Of a DNA stretch of 64,000 nucleotides, positions 1 to 12,536 are shown piece after piece. Position 1 is the stretch's first letter. Each line of letters starts with the position of its first letter. The translations under genes and the position numbers were made by a program. The DNA is from Oidiodendron maius Zn (taxonomy: Eukaryota > Ascomycota > Leotiomycetes > Myxotrichaceae). The stretch is from NCBI GenBank assembly GCA_000827325.1, contig KN832871.1:496001-560000 (forward strand). Reading direction: 5' to 3'. Below the pieces are notes generated by a model. That model did not search any database. It was not told where the DNA came from and saw nothing but the letters and a program-made list of their open reading frames with translations.

Positions 1-614
1 GAGAACTGACGACACGGCCGAAGAAGGTCAAGGCACCCGAGACAACATCTCGCTCTAACGGGCGTTGTGGCGCTGACAATAATCAAGCTTCATAGCGTGG
101 TACACAGCAGGGCCAGAGCTGTGGGGCTTTCACACACCAACTTTGGCGTAGATTGGGGACATAAGGGAGCGAGGTTGTGAGACTTGCTGTTGAAACCAGC
201 ATGAGTCGGGGACGCACCCAGACGGGCTGTGTACACATTAGTCATCAAGGAACCTCCATATTAAAGGTGGCTGCTAGCCCAGGCGCGCTCTCCAGATCAG
301 AAGCCCGGTCGAGAACACTTGCAAAGCCTAGGGAGGCTGGCAGGAGGTAGATTGCAGGTCAGGCATCCCCGTCTGCCTGCTCCACGGGGTCCGAAATATC
401 TTACTCTTCGCGACCACGCGTCTCGATACTCTTGAGTCGAAATCGTCGAGGAGGACGTCCACAGTGGGATGGCGGGAGGTGGAAGTGGGATGACGCATTA
501 CATCTAGGTATAAATACCGTAGCATCAAAGTTCACCTCTATATTTCCCCGCCGACAATTGTGATCGTTCCTGTGAAGCGCAACCCTTCTCTTATCGTTCT
601 ACAATCCATCCACG
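1..614. other. Intergenic, promoter side of the AKR gene
   Basis: I see no coding exon with convincing protein character in this stretch. The last 110 bases hold the likely core promoter of the aldo-keto reductase gene. Confidence 0.5.
509..516 (+). promoter_or_regulatory. TATA box of the aldo-keto reductase gene
   Basis: A clean TATAAATA lies 99 bases before the chosen ATG. This is a plausible core-promoter spacing with a short leader. Confidence 0.6.
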
Positions 615-1959
615 ATGCCTCTGACTGCGATCAACCCGAAACCGAGGGTGATCCTTGGCCTCATGACCTTTGGCCCCGATGTGAGAGCTGGGGCTCGCAC
701 TACATCACTCACAGAGTACAATGCCTTCCTCGATCACTTCCAAGCCGCGGGGTATAATGAAGTCGATACCGCTCGTATGTATGTTGGAGGGAAGCAGGAG
801 GCTTTTACCCGCGAGGCCAAGTGGAAGGATAGGGGCCTCACCATCGCCACCAAAATATACCCAACAACCCCAGGAATGCACAGTCCCGAGACCTTAACGG
901 AGATCTTCAATACCAGCTTGAAAGAACTGGGTACAGATTGCGTTGACATATTCTATTTGCACGCACCCGTTCGTTGACCACTGAATTTCAATAGCCCGTG
1001 ACTTATTTGTATGCTAGGACCGCTCTGTACCATACGCAGACACCCTACAGGCAGTCGATAAGTTGCATAAAGAGTGAGTCCCTGGCTAACGCTGCGTGCA
1101 ATGGAAATAACTTGCTGATGGCCTGAAGGGGCAAGTTCGTCCAATTTGCGCTGTCGAACTTTGCAGCATTTGAGGTAGCGGAGATTGCGCTGACTTGCCA
1201 CCATAATAATTGGGTTCGGCCTACCCTCTATCAAGGTGGGAGACTCCGTTTAATTTAAATAATGTGATTCAGCATATATCTATGCGGATCATTTTGCAGG
1301 TGCATGCATAGAATAAGTGTTAACACTGCAAATCCAGGAATGTATAATGCTATAACTCGATCTCTCGAGCAAGAACTTATACCTGCTTGCAAGCGATATG
1401 GCTTGGACGTGGTTGTTTATAATCCGCTTGCTGGTGGCATCTTCAGTGGTGCGTATACTTCACCCTACGTTCTTCACTCCGCATTAACCCATCACCCTAG
1501 GCAAATACAAGACCAAAGATATTCCCAAAGAGGGCAGGTATAGTAATGCTATTGGATCTATGGGTGATATGTACCGGAAAAGGTACTTTAAAGATTCGAC
1601 TTTTGACGCCTTGAGGATTATCGAACCTGTCGCGGAGAAGCACGGCCTGACACTGGTTGAGACGGCTCTCCGATGGGTGGTGAATCATTCGGCGTTAAAC
1701 GTCAAGGATGGAAACGATGGGGTGATTATTGGCTGCAGCAGCATTGCACAGCTCGATGAGAATTTGAAGGACTGTGAGAAAGGCCCCCTTCCGGCCGAAG
1801 TGGTAGAGGCTCTTGACGAAGCATGGTTAGTAACGAAGGTGGATACCCCGAACTACTGGCGGATGGAGTTTGGTAAGTTATCTGTGCCTATCATGTCTCC
1901 TAGACTAATAATTCGTAGAATATGGCTATGATACAAGAAAGGCTCTTTATGGCAAATGA
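615..1959 (+). CDS. Aldo-keto reductase, AKR7 (aflatoxin aldehyde reductase) type
   Basis: Six exons (615-968, 1018-1073, 1129-1235, 1338-1448, 1501-1872, 1919-1959) join in frame to 346 residues, the usual AKR7 length. The N-terminus has the LGLMTFG strand, then EVDTARMY with the catalytic Tyr. GKFVQFALSNF and YNPLAGGIFSG follow, and the protein ends EYGYDTRKALYGK. AKR7 enzymes are cytosolic NADPH-dependent reductases of aldehydes and dialdehydes, giving detoxification of reactive carbonyls. The substrate here cannot be told. The splice sites are inferred from frame and conserved motifs; all are GT-AG. The start is the first ATG after the TATA box. There is no neighbouring pathway gene, so a stand-alone detoxification role is the simplest reading. 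Confidence 0.88.
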
Positions 1960-2585
1960 GGCTAGCTGGACGGATGAGATCAACTTCAATACCGCTTTTT
2001 TAGAACGTTAACTTGAGGTGCAAATTATTTGTTCAGGTGCAATGTATCCAAATCTATTAATAATATACTTTTACCATCTTGAGGTTTGTATCTCCTAGCT
2101 GAGAAGAACTAGCCGCTTCTGCCTGCATCCTTATTATACGTAGTATTATCGTCTAGATCTGGAGACGATGATTTGGGCATGGGTGGACCTTATTCCCAGC
2201 TGAGGTTGACCTGCGTTTGAAATTCGTTATCATACTACCTTATCTCCGGCCAGCGGTTTAACCCCGCACAAACGACGCGCCTTGCTGAACCACGCCACCG
2301 ATACAGCCTTCTTCACTGTGAGCCGGGCGGTCCCTTTGATATGCCACCTTGAACCGGACTGAGATATATCTACATACATAGAGGCATGAACAATCAATCG
2401 GAAAGTTCTCGGATTCTCGGTCTCTAGAAACTGGCTCGGGCAATCAGCCTTGAATGTGAACCCTCGTGGACGAGTGTGACTGTCGGGCAGGACGAAACCC
2501 CCTCGCAGATTGGTATCTCAAAAGAGACATTGCAACAGCGTCAGTTTCTAGCGTTTCTGGTCACCAGATCCGCCGTACTGGTGAA
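1960..2585. other. Intergenic
   Basis: Tandem-gene spacer holding the 3' end of the reductase gene and the leader of the F-box gene. An in-frame upstream ATG at 2466 could lengthen the F-box protein by 40 residues. Nothing else was recognised. Confidence 0.45.
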
Positions 2586-4062
2586 ATGCCAGACCACATC
2601 TTATCTTCCGCGACAATGCAGACCATCCCGAATGAACTCCTCTTAAACATCTTTGGCTTTCTCGATGCTCCTCGAACCTCAACGTTAGACTTAATCAACG
2701 AGCCCAACTTTAAATTGACACACGCCGCGGTTGCAGACCTGAAGGCTGTTTCTCTAGTCTCAAGACAGTGGAGACGGGCTATTCTACCACAACTCTTCAA
2801 GCATGCACGTATCATTGTACCACAACCTGAAGGCATCGGCTCCCCCCTCAAGAAGAAGATTACACCTTTTCTCGATTTCGTTGCTCAGCATACATTAAAA
2901 CACTACATCGCCAGCCTCGTATTGCTAGTTGAAGAAGGGAAGACTGCACACAATCAGCCTGGACATGCTGCGCCAGATGAGGTTGCAACTTTGTGGGAGG
3001 CTCTTTTTAACGTCATTGACCTCACGGATCTTTTGATTGTTGCCCCCGCCGAGATCTTAGGAATCCTCACCTCGTGTCGTATTTACATGGGTGATGCATG
3101 GGTTTTTGACTGTCCTTACCACTACCTACGATTGCAAAGACCCCGCCTCAGTGGAGCCGAGTTCGCCGATAATACAGTATTGCCAGCCCAAAATCTCAAC
3201 GGAAAGTCAAGCCTTGGGGTAAGTGGGTTACCGACAGACGACGGATCTGGTATATCTAGCGCGACTGCCAGATCTGCTTCACCCCTCTTCGCAATTCGGC
3301 CATGGACATCTCTCTTGTTGAATGAGGGATCTTTCATCAAGGCATATACTACTTATGAGTATTGGTTGCGACGAGCACCATCTGTTAGTAAGACATATCT
3401 TCCTTTGAAAATGAATACTAACGTTATGCAAGATTCTTCCTGGCCTTCTCGGAGCAGAGGATGCGGAGCGTAATCAGCAATATCCTCTTATTTGCCCAAC
3501 CATCCGAGATATGTCATACATTGGCATATTCCCTACAGCTTCTCATTTCGCTGCTATGACAATGCACTTTCCCATGTTGGATAGGGTTTATGTTCAATTC
3601 GTGCCCCGAAATGACATTCTTAATGATCCTGACAAGGTCGCTCGAGTCGAAACAGGAGATCTTTGGATGGAGAGGAACAGCTGTTACGCTTTGCTGATGA
3701 GAGAGTTGTTCAATTCACCGCCAGTTATGAACTTTAAGCATCTCCGTGTTTTCGAGTCTGGCGATGCTGCGGATAGGGATGCTTGGAGTATGGCGGTTGA
3801 ATATATCAGGCGTGTCGACAACGGCTGGAAGGTTGCTGGGGATGGTGTATTTGAAAGAGACCCAGGGTATCTAACTCGGAACCCTCATGAAGGTGATGAA
3901 GTTGGTTTCTCAATGTTAGTTACTGTTGTACTTCACGACATATCATGCTAACTGATATTATATAGGGGAGGTTCATTAATTAGGTGTGCCTTCGCTGGAA
4001 CTACACAACTTCCTGTCTCACCATATCCGATGTATGACCAACCCATGGGACCAGCAAACTAA
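2586..4062 (+). CDS. F-box protein
   Basis: Three exons (2586-3383, 3433-3914, 3966-4062) give 458 residues. An F-box starts close to the N-terminus: the IPNELLLNIFGFLD core, then LKAVSLVSRQWRRAILPQLF about 40 residues later. The remainder is a fungal F-box C-terminal region with no repeat type I can name. F-box proteins bind Skp1 and present substrates to the SCF ubiquitin ligase; the target is unknown. Two 49-51 base introns were inferred. The last exon ends after the QPMGPAN tail. In-frame ATGs at 2466 and 2616 are alternative starts. I chose 2586 because the F-box would then sit about 10-20 residues from the start, as is common. Confidence 0.8.
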
Positions 4063-4402
4063 GATATTGCATATTGAATTGGAATATATTTGGAGCGTTA
4101 CGTTGGTATTTTCGTGGCGTATCTCTGGACGGGAATACTTTGGGCGCCGGAGTTTGTTTGGAGGTTCAACACAGGACGGTACAAGGGCGGGCCATGGACG
4201 TGACAGTTACATTTCGAGAATGGAATATACTTGCAAAAATAGTTAATTAAATTAAGCATCCTGATCAGGCATTTTAATATACCAGTTAAAGGAGCTGCAA
4301 CAAGGCTCTCGCACGTGACCTCGATTTGCCGAACGAAACATGCATGATACCGCGGGGTTGGATTTTAGGAAGCGCAGACCACGAACTTGCCATCTGGGCA
4401 AA
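4063..4402. other. Intergenic
   Basis: 340-base spacer between the F-box stop and the dynactin p25 start. No TATA box or repeat stands out. Confidence 0.4.
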
Positions 4403-5205
4403 ATGTCCAGGAAACCAGCGAAGGGAGAGTATATTGAAACCGTAAGCTCAGCCATCCATCCTTGCCTTTCAATCTCACGGAAAGCCCGACGCAACCAATC
4501 TCATTCTCAAGACGCGGGAAAACCAAAGCTCACGGTATTACCACAATAGGATACAGGAAACAAAGTCTCGCGACGTTCCCAGATCATCGGGACTACAAAC
4601 ATTATTCTTGGTGGGAAGACAGTGATTCAGGCTGAAGTCATCATCCGCGGCGACCTTCTCCGTACATATCCCTCCTCCAATCCGAATGAGAAGCAAGGAA
4701 CCCCGGTTGCCGTTGCCATTGGCAGGTACTGCTTCTTCAGTCGAGGATGCGAGCTCAGACCACCTGGGAAGCTATATAAAGGGTTCGTAGGCTTATTCCC
4801 TATATATATCTATATTACCACACCGCTTAGTGGGTAATGAAAGAGCCCGCGGTGCCTGAAATACCAGATAAACAGATGACATGGACTGATTCAGACTCTG
4901 ACAGGTCCTTCTCCCACTACCCCCTCAAGATAGCAGACCACGTTTTCGTCGGGCCCGGTTCAATCATCGAAGCTGCGCTCATTGGAAGCCACGTCAACAT
5001 AGGCAGCAATGTTGTAGTTGGCAAGTTTGCCATTATCAAGGACTTCGTCAAGATATTAGACGGCACCGTCGTACCCGCGAACATGGTCATCCCGAGCTTC
5101 TCCATTGTTGCGGGCAGACCCGCACAGATTGTGGGAGAGATTGCGGAAGGGGAGATAGAAGGTTTTGATCTGAGGGAGGCATATAGAGCGGTCGGGAATT
5201 CGTGA
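4403..5205 (+). CDS. Dynactin subunit p25 (DCTN5 / Ro-12 family)
   Basis: Three exons (4403-4441, 4550-4782, 4905-5205) give 190 residues, the family length. The protein starts MSRKPAKGEYIET, continues DTGNKVSRRSQIIGTTNIILGG and has VIQAEVIIRGDLLR. These are the conserved opening and first turns of the left-handed beta-helix (hexapeptide repeats). Further turns follow (HVFVGPGSIIEAALIGSHVN; GKFAIIKDFVKILDGTVVP). Dynactin is the activator of cytoplasmic dynein. p25 caps the pointed-end complex with p27 and helps select cargo; in Neurospora and Aspergillus it is needed for early endosome transport. The 13-residue first exon and the 122-base second intron are inferred from conservation. Confidence 0.92.
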
Positions 5206-5556
5206 GAGAAGGATGGGGAGCGTCGTAGGAAATGTTTGCGATTATGATACCCCTTTTAGCTTTTCTATCAAATTATGAAAGAGCCTAGAACATGAACTGT
5301 CCCATGTCAAATATCTACTAAATCAATACCTCTCAACCATATATAAGAAGACAAGAGACTTCACCTTAATGCGTCAGGAAGTCAGTGCACAAGATTTGAA
5401 TAATTTGCATGTCAAGATTAGAATTATTTGATTAGATACATACGTGCCTCACGGCAGTTCCTCTTTCTCAGCCGGAACCTCTATCTCTATCCAACCAGTG
5501 CTCCATTACCCCACCTCTAAACTCAACGCCGACGCTCGAGATACCCAGCCTGATAT
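5206..5556. other. Convergent intergenic
   Basis: AT-rich spacer between the 3' ends of the p25 gene (plus) and the Prm10-like gene (minus). Only 3' untranslated sequence is expected. No gene was seen. Confidence 0.45.
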
Positions 5557-8369
5557 CTAAAAGCTGAAAAGCCCGCTTCTCCTCTTGCCAAACGGATATA
5601 CGACTAACGCCGCTAAAAACAACCCAACAGTAATTCCAATCGCCACCTGGATCATGCTGAATCCCACATTAAACACGATAGTATTTAAATCATCCCCTGT
5701 GCCAATGGGCATCTATACAACTGTCAGAATTGATCTCTCTCTATGCAGGATTGGGCGTTACTCACAACATCGGTACCATTGACTCTAGCCGTTCCATTTG
5801 GATACGTCGTCATATTAGTGATCTGATCAGCCGTGCTCAACCCAGCTAACAACGAGCCTGTCGCAGCAAGTCCTGACGGTACTTGCACGAAGATTGCAGG
5901 GATGAGAGCAGCTGCGGCTACACCATGATGCACGCGCGAATAGAGGTTGCCCAGAACGCCAACAGTAAACGCCCCAAGCGTATTGGAAATCTGCGGGGCT
6001 TGAGGAAATCTCCGAGCGCTGAAAAAATTTACGACGTAGCCAGCGAATGCAATCAGGATCATCACTGGAGTCTGCCTCCATTTCGCTTTGTTGATAACTG
6101 TGAGACAAAGTGTGAAGATAGGGACGAAGATGAACCGGTAATACGGTGCCCTAGAAACAAAGTAAGCTTCTGCTATCTTGAAGGGTAAGAAAGAATGCGG
6201 TCCAGAATTTCTTGTCTCTAAATAGAGAATGTAGTTAATACGTACACTGGATTTATACACTGTGTGTTGCTAGTAGCATTTGAGTCTATGAGCCCATATA
6301 TAGCAGTTCCTATGGTTATGCCATAGCCCAAGAAAAGCGAGTAAATGATGGCATACACCATCCTTACGGAACCAGCCACCAAGGATCTGGATTGCAGCTC
6401 AAGAGAGCCGCAAAGCACCATATACCCGGGCAAGATGAGTGCTATAGCCGACTGGGAGAGAGCGGAAAAGCAGAACAGGTTCCCGCCATTGATGGAGCCA
6501 AAGGCTCTTGCCAAAAATGAGGTCAAGACTGCAGCGCTGATCTCGAAGACATTGCTGTAAAGAGGAGATCTTGGCGCTACAATTAGCTGGAGAAAGCCTA
6601 AAAGGCAGCCAAGAAACCATGCAACTGGAAGGTCGATGAGGCGGCCATCAAAAGCTAGAAAGATGAGTTAGTTTGAGATACCAAGATGTAGAGCGATCCT
6701 CAGGGAAATACTTGCCGTAAGGGGCTACAGTCGCGCTAGCAAATCCATACGCCAATACAAGAAGCCATGAGTTATATTTCGACTTCGAGTTCATAATCGT
6801 GTCGAGCCTTTGCGTGGCCTCTTCGACGCCGATGACATCGTGAACGACCTCTTTGTAGATCTCATGCACATCCTTCAACTTGCCCAAATCTACACCTTGT
6901 TGAACTTTCACCAGTTTAACTTCAGTAGTATGAGTCGATGCGTCGTCGAACGAGATAATCATGCATCCAGGCATATAGAGGAACTGGCCATCTGTTTCAA
7001 GAACTCGGGCGCTCATTGTCATATACTCCTCAAGTCTGTGCGTTGGCGCACCATAGCACATCAACGCCTTGCACAGTTTCAGGAGGTACTTTTGTCGACA
7101 GAGCGTTTCCGCGATATGGATCGTGATTCTGATTTCATCCTCCAGCCTCGGCCGCCCACTGAGCTTAGTAGCAGCCCCAAGGAGCTTCCCACTGTGAGTT
7201 CTCCTGCCCACACCGGGCCTGATTGGTCCTGTCTTCTTCCTGGCTGCAGAAGGGACGCCTCCAAGGATATTGGAAGCTTCAATGAGGCCAGCTAGAGTGT
7301 CCTGAGACTGATTCCTGTGATGATACCATTTCTGGTGTTGTTTAGTAGGCGTTGACGTACCCGGTGATGAGGCGGAAGACCCATATGGTGTCGGACTATC
7401 GAGAGATATCATACTCTGGGGTCTGGATGATGTAGCGCTGCCGCCATGTGGGTTGTAAAGCTTCAGCAAGTTTGACAAGATACCTGACCGGTACTGTTGA
7501 GGCCGCGGTACATAGTCCTCAACGCCTCTCTCCTCCGTAGGCGTTATATAACCAGAGCCTAACCCTGAAGTTGACGATGTAGGGTGTCGACCTGTGCGAT
7601 ATTTCCTAGTGTGCACTCGCACCAGCTCATGGGCCTCCGAATTCTTTCCGTTTTTGAACTCGGCAACATCATTTTCGAGTCCAGCTCCATCATACATCCT
7701 ATCAACGCCCATATCCACCAATGGAATATCATCAATCCTAACAGGAAGTCCTTCAATATTTGAAGGCCGAAACGGAATATCATCGTCGTCTACCTGGTCC
7801 AGACTAGTTCTTGCAGAGGTCGGAGCCGAATGACTACCCACCAACGTCGCAATCCGCTGTGCTCGTTCCTGAGCTGCTAGAGCGGAGAAAGCCTTTTCAT
7901 CAAAGTCCTCAACGTCTTCAAAAGCAGACGGTTCAGCTAAATTTTTCCTGAAAGCGCTAGGTTTTGGCTTTGGAATTGGAATCGGACTAGAATGGGCGTC
8001 TCCAAAAGGATTCTCTTTCTCTGTCTCGGGCGTATGTCTCAATAGCGAAGACATGCTGGTATTCCTCGAGTGTGACGGGCTCGGTCCAAACAGATCTGAA
8101 GGGGTAACGCTGACTGGAATAACCGGTGAGTGAGATCTGTCTCGTCGTGTTGGCACGTTGAATCTCTGGTTTGCCGCATCGTTGGCCTCGCTGGTGCTGT
8201 TGAACCGCACCCGGCCCCTCCGCATCATAGGGACATCTTGAGTACCCCCAGGCCTGCTCGGATTTGCACTCGAATCCGGGCTGGAAGAGAATTCGCTATA
8301 TCCACGTTGGTGGCCAAGGGGTTCGCTTGCCGAGAGATACTCGCTCGACATATTGGGAATCGAAGCCAA
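5557..8369 (-). CDS. Prm10/ThrE-type membrane protein (DUF1212)
   Basis: Four exons on the minus strand (8369-6716, 6654-6246, 6150-5766, 5712-5557) give 867 residues. The first ~400 residues are Ser/Pro/Thr-rich and probably disordered and cytosolic. A ThrE/DUF1212 domain follows, from about LCRQKYLLKLCKALMCYGAP through DDAST and TTEVKLVKV. The C-terminus is a run of hydrophobic segments (LPVAWFLGCLLGFLQLIV, IALILPGYMVLCGSLEL, PVMILIAFAGYVVNFFSA). Yeast Prm10 is pheromone-induced; bacterial ThrE exports threonine. The substrate is unknown. The first intron fits only a GC-AG splice (donor G|GCAAGT), since the overlapping GT donor leads to an early stop. The intron at 6151-6245 joins NPV to APYYRF. 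Confidence 0.88.
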
Positions 8370-10089
8370 AAATTATTGAAGGACTTGAGACCGCAACGCC
8401 CTGCGATCACCTGTCTGATCAGACGGCCAGGAGAATTAACGATGCAAACGAATCAGGAAAATTGAAACTCCTTGGTGGGATTTGGATGGGAATGGGGAGA
8501 TAAGAAGGCGTCATAAAATGGATGGGCGGGTAGGGCCGCGGTTGCCGGGCTTGCTGAAAAATGGGACAGAAAAAAGTCTGAAGAGCGGCGCCACCGATAA
8601 GAAAGCACCAGAAGCAATTCGCTGGCAAAGGACAAGATAGAGAGTGGAGAGAGAGGGAGAGTATATAACAGAGTATTCCAAGAGCTGTAGGGGAAATACG
8701 GAAAATGGTATCTATCTTGACTAGAGAAGGAATGCCGAAGCTCCGCACAGTTTGTATCTCAGGAGTGGAATGTGGAGCGGGAAGCCCAGACCCCTCCAGC
8801 TCGAGATCAGAAGACGCGCGGTGGACCATGGTGTAGTGGAGACAGCGTTCAAGGCTAGAGATGGACAGCTGAAGAACGGGACTGTTGATATCAAGGGCGC
8901 GTTTGCGCTCATGCGTACATGAAATTTCTCACCCTCTCCTGTGCACGCCCTGGTTCTGGACTCTCAGCGCCCAACAGAGCGGCTCATCTAGCCCTTAAGA
9001 TGAGAAATCCTCTCGGTGGCGCTGAGCTGCAAACCGTTGGATAAAGAAGGGTGGAAGTCAGATAAGAGAGGAAATATGGGTCTTCCTCGTGTTTTGTGGT
9101 GGCGCGTCCACGCTGGCGAAGATCTGCCATCCTTGCCTACACGTTGTCCGGTTGATCACAACAGCCGGAGGCCCCTGGGAGCGGCGAAAAAGAGAAAAGC
9201 AAAAGCTCCTGTTCCTTGCTATCAGTTCCCGGCACTGGCTTCCCTGCTCAAAATAGAACAGCCCTACGGGCGAGAACGACGTTGCCGGACTCCCGTCAGT
9301 CTCGTCGGAATACGGCAGCGGGTTAACACCGTCGATCCGGCAAGAGAATGCAATGATGATCGACGTAGTCTTCCTAGCTTAGATGTAGGGCTCACAATGA
9401 ATTGCATGTCTCTCGTATCTGTGAAATTTCATATTCCCAACTTACTGGTCTCACCTGACCAACTTCTTCGTGCAAGGTACCTAAGTCACTGTTTACTCAC
9501 GAGGTGTCATTGTAACGGGGATATCATTCATGTATCTCCTAGCTATTCCAGTCCGATTCCCTCCCCTCTTCCACACTTGACTGCCAAACTGATATGATAA
9601 CCCCTGCCCTAAAGTAAAAAGAAATCCCAACCATCATCCCCTCATATCCGCAATCCAGGTCGGGTATAATCATATCAATTTCTGTCGTCAAAAAAAAAGA
9701 CGTGGGGTACTCCGTCCGGAAGCTAACCCAACCAAAATAAGCCAAACCAATTCGCATCAGGTTCAGGAAAAATTGAGACCGTGTGTCGCATGTACTCAAG
9801 CTGGCGAATATGCACACCACGGATACAATCCAATGGTTGCCATAACCTGTCCCTCCTACGCATTCTGTCCACTGTGCGAACTGTCCTCTTTCCATGCGAA
9901 GCAGGAAAAGAGAAGGTGTTTGTGTTTATATCGAATTAGGAAGTGGGCGGTTTTATCATCATTGGTCGTAAAGGGTAAAAGCAATGCAATATACACATTT
10001 GAATGCAATATCGAATTTGCATAAAACAGTCAAGGATCGGATATCAACTCATCAGGGATCTACCCTGGTTGACAGTACGTTTTAACCGT
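8370..10089. other. Intergenic, 1.7 kb
   Basis: This is the promoter of the Prm10-like gene on the minus side and the 3' flank of the Q-rich gene on the far side. An open frame at 9016-9597 (plus) has no protein-like character. A poly-A run lies near 9690. No gene is supported. Confidence 0.4.
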
Positions 10090-11766
10090 TTAGCACGCTG
10101 GGTTTTTGCGCTTGTCGGCCGAAGTCAGGACAAGCATGGGAGCCTTTCGCTGGGCCTCATGAACCTCGGGCTTCTTGCCACCATTCTTGAAGACGGCCGC
10201 AAAGCTATCATTAGCCGAGAGGCATTCTTCGCTGCTGGCACTAGTAACAGAGGTGTAGCTGTCGGTAGACATCTTCTTCTGCGGCATCGCGACATGCTGC
10301 TTTTGACGGGAAGAAGGTCGATCAGAGCCGATAGCGCCATGCACCGACGTGCGTGGGCTGCCGTGAGCTGGCTGGCCAGAAAGGCTTCCACTGCCACTAT
10401 GAACACTGTCCGCATCATTATCCGAAGAGGCTGAGAAGACGACATCGTGCTCGGGAGACACAGGGGACATGCTACCAGAGCTGCCAGGCGCTCTACGACG
10501 TTCTAATCCTGCTCGGACAAGGTTGTGTAGAGCGCTTCGGCGAGTGCGGGCAGCAAAGTTCTTGCTGCCTTCGAACTTTGTCGTGGGCTTTGCAATGATT
10601 TCATCGAGCGGTGGGGGTCCACGAGGCTGTCGGACAGGATGCTCGCCGGCACGGGCCTGTCCGGGACCGAAGCCAGCAACGTTTGGGGTCATTGGAAATC
10701 CAGCGGTCTTGGGCAACATTGCTGATTTCGGTCCATCATCAAGCGTGGCATTGTCCGACGCCAGGGCCATGGAGCTTGTCTTGCGATGTCCACGGCGGAA
10801 TGCACTGGCAGAAGGTGGTGGAAGTGGAGCGTGGTCCTGTGGCGGGGATGTTGATTTCTTCGGGGGGCTGACGCTCCTGGAGAAGAAAGGTACTTCTGAC
10901 TGAGGAGGAGGCGACACCTGGAATCGTGGGGTGCCTGGCTGCTGCGGTGGCGAGTAGTTGGTAGACTGTGGTGCAACTTGTGAGCTCATGTATTGGGCTT
11001 GCTGCGCACTGGCGTCCATGAAATAGCTCTGCTGCCCGGTGATCGGGTTGTAATACGAGTACACGCCAGGCTGAGCACCAGGTACGGGGCTGATGATGGG
11101 CTGCATGTTGTTTTTGATCTGCTGTTGCTGCTGGTACAGATTTTGAGGTGTAGCTGGTGGGGTAGCAAACTGTTGGCCCTGGCCCATACCCAAGCTCATG
11201 CCTTGGAATTGCTGAGCAGCGGCCTGTACGCTGAGGAGCTGCTGCTGCAGGCGCTGCTGCTGCTCTGCAAGGTACAAGTTTGTAGCTACTAGTTGAGCAT
11301 ACAGATTAGGGTCCATCTGCTCTTGGCTGTGCTCGTCAATGAGGATCTCCGGCGGGGCGAGAATCTGTTCCGGGACCGAATACATCTGGCGGTTCATCTG
11401 GCTGTATACGTTCTGAGCAGCAAAGGTGGACGTCTTTGGACCGCCATACGTATCGTTGTCGAGGTAGATGTTCCCGCCCAATCCGGTCGGATGTTGAAGG
11501 GTGGTGGGAGGTGCAGTCGAAGGGAAATCGCTGGACCTAGCTGATTTTGGTGCCGTTCTCAAGCCTGCAAGCAGGTGAGACCTGGACGTGCGAGGAGTGG
11601 GAGCACCGCTGTCGAGGGGCCCAGTTTGCTTCGTCGGCTCAAAAGAAAGACGCTTGATGTTAGGGCCAGCTCCCCGTCGGGAGGCAAAACCAGAGCCAGG
11701 CACGCCCAAACCATTGCTGGAATGGAAGTTGTTGTAGGACATCTGAGCAAGACCGCCTGCGTCCAT
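10090..11766 (-). CDS. Q-rich, disordered protein of unknown function
   Basis: Single exon; 558 residues from the ATG at 11766 (MDAGGLAQMSYNNF). The frame stays open upstream to 11880, but that part looks like leader. It is rich in Ser, Pro, Gln and Ala. A basic N-terminal patch (GPNIKRLSFEPTK; LLAGLRTAPKSARSS) is followed by glutamine-rich runs (LAEQQQRLQQQLLSVQAAAQQ; QQQQQIKNN) and a PxxP-rich middle. A second basic patch (TRRSALHNLVRAGLERRRAPG) precedes an acidic Ser-rich tail. No enzyme domain is visible. The two basic blocks look like the constrained parts; RNA or membrane association is possible but unproven. The adjacent 5' flank holds a long pyrimidine tract on its coding strand. Confidence 0.7.
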   Translation of the reverse strand: MDAGGLAQMSYNNFHSSNGLGVPGSGFASRRGAGPNIKRLSFEPTKQTGPLDSGAPTPRTSRSHLLAGLRTAPKSARSSDFPSTAPPTTLQHPTGLGGNIYLDNDTYGGPKTSTFAAQNVYSQMNRQMYSVPEQILAPPEILIDEHSQEQMDPNLYAQLVATNLYLAEQQQRLQQQLLSVQAAAQQFQGMSLGMGQGQQFATPPATPQNLYQQQQQIKNNMQPIISPVPGAQPGVYSYYNPITGQQSYFMDASAQQAQYMSSQVAPQSTNYSPPQQPGTPRFQVSPPPQSEVPFFSRSVSPPKKSTSPPQDHAPLPPPSASAFRRGHRKTSSMALASDNATLDDGPKSAMLPKTAGFPMTPNVAGFGPGQARAGEHPVRQPRGPPPLDEIIAKPTTKFEGSKNFAARTRRSALHNLVRAGLERRRAPGSSGSMSPVSPEHDVVFSASSDNDADSVHSGSGSLSGQPAHGSPRTSVHGAIGSDRPSSRQKQHVAMPQKKMSTDSYTSVTSASSEECLSANDSFAAVFKNGGKKPEVHEAQRKAPMLVLTSADKRKNPAC

Positions 11767-12487
11767 ACTCAATAGTGTGATGTTGTACAGGGGAGTTCGA
11801 TATCGACCGAGGTGCAGAAGTAAAAAAGAGAGGCTTTCAACGAACTCGACGTCGAGGTTGAAGAATATGATCAGGAACACTCGGTTGATGAGGGGGTGTG
11901 GGAAGTGTATTAGGTACTAGGTAGGTGACAGCGAGACGTCGACCAAGTTGTATGTAAGAGGCTGAAGATTAGGTTGAAATAGTAGTTGCCGAAACGCTCT
12001 GAGAGTGAGCAAGGGAAGCCTCTGAATGAGATGGTAGGAAAAGAGACTGGAAAAATAGGTAGGGAATGGCTTTGAGAAGCTCGCAGTGATCCAAGACAAG
12101 AGCCGGAACCGATAGACGGGAGACGAAAAGGCGTCGCGGACTCAGCCGTCGATGGGGAGATTAGAGGCGATCTATGGGGACGCAGGATAAGGCGGAGAGT
12201 TGATTTTGCTCCAGGAAATGAACGCGAACAAGCGGCGAGAAGAGGAGGGTGCTCTGCAATCAACAAAGAGCAGCCAAGATGGGGCGCGAGAGGTGGTTAG
12301 GAGGTGGCGATGGGCGAGGAATTCGAATTATCCGGGAGTGAAAGGGAGATTGTAGCAGCCGAAAGAAAGCAGCAACGAAGAATGAGATTTTGATCGATTT
12401 AGATGGATGCGAACAGCTGTAGCGATGATGGCGGCGGCGAGAAGAAAGGCGGCTTTTAGGGCGAACCCGACAGAGAGTAGAGATCCG

Positions 12488-12521
12488 AACACGCACACGC
12501 TGACACACACACGCACACACG
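12488..12521. repeat. CA-rich simple repeat
   Basis: Alternating ACAC/ACGC units, an imperfect CA microsatellite in the 5' flank of the Q-rich gene. Confidence 0.75.
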
Positions 12522-12536
12522 CCTCTCGAAGAATCA

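Noticed and set aside
9016-9597. 193-codon open frame on the plus strand between the Prm10-like and Q-rich genes
   Set aside because: Composition and residue order look random, with no domain, no fitting flanking exon and no promoter signal. Probably a chance frame in spacer.
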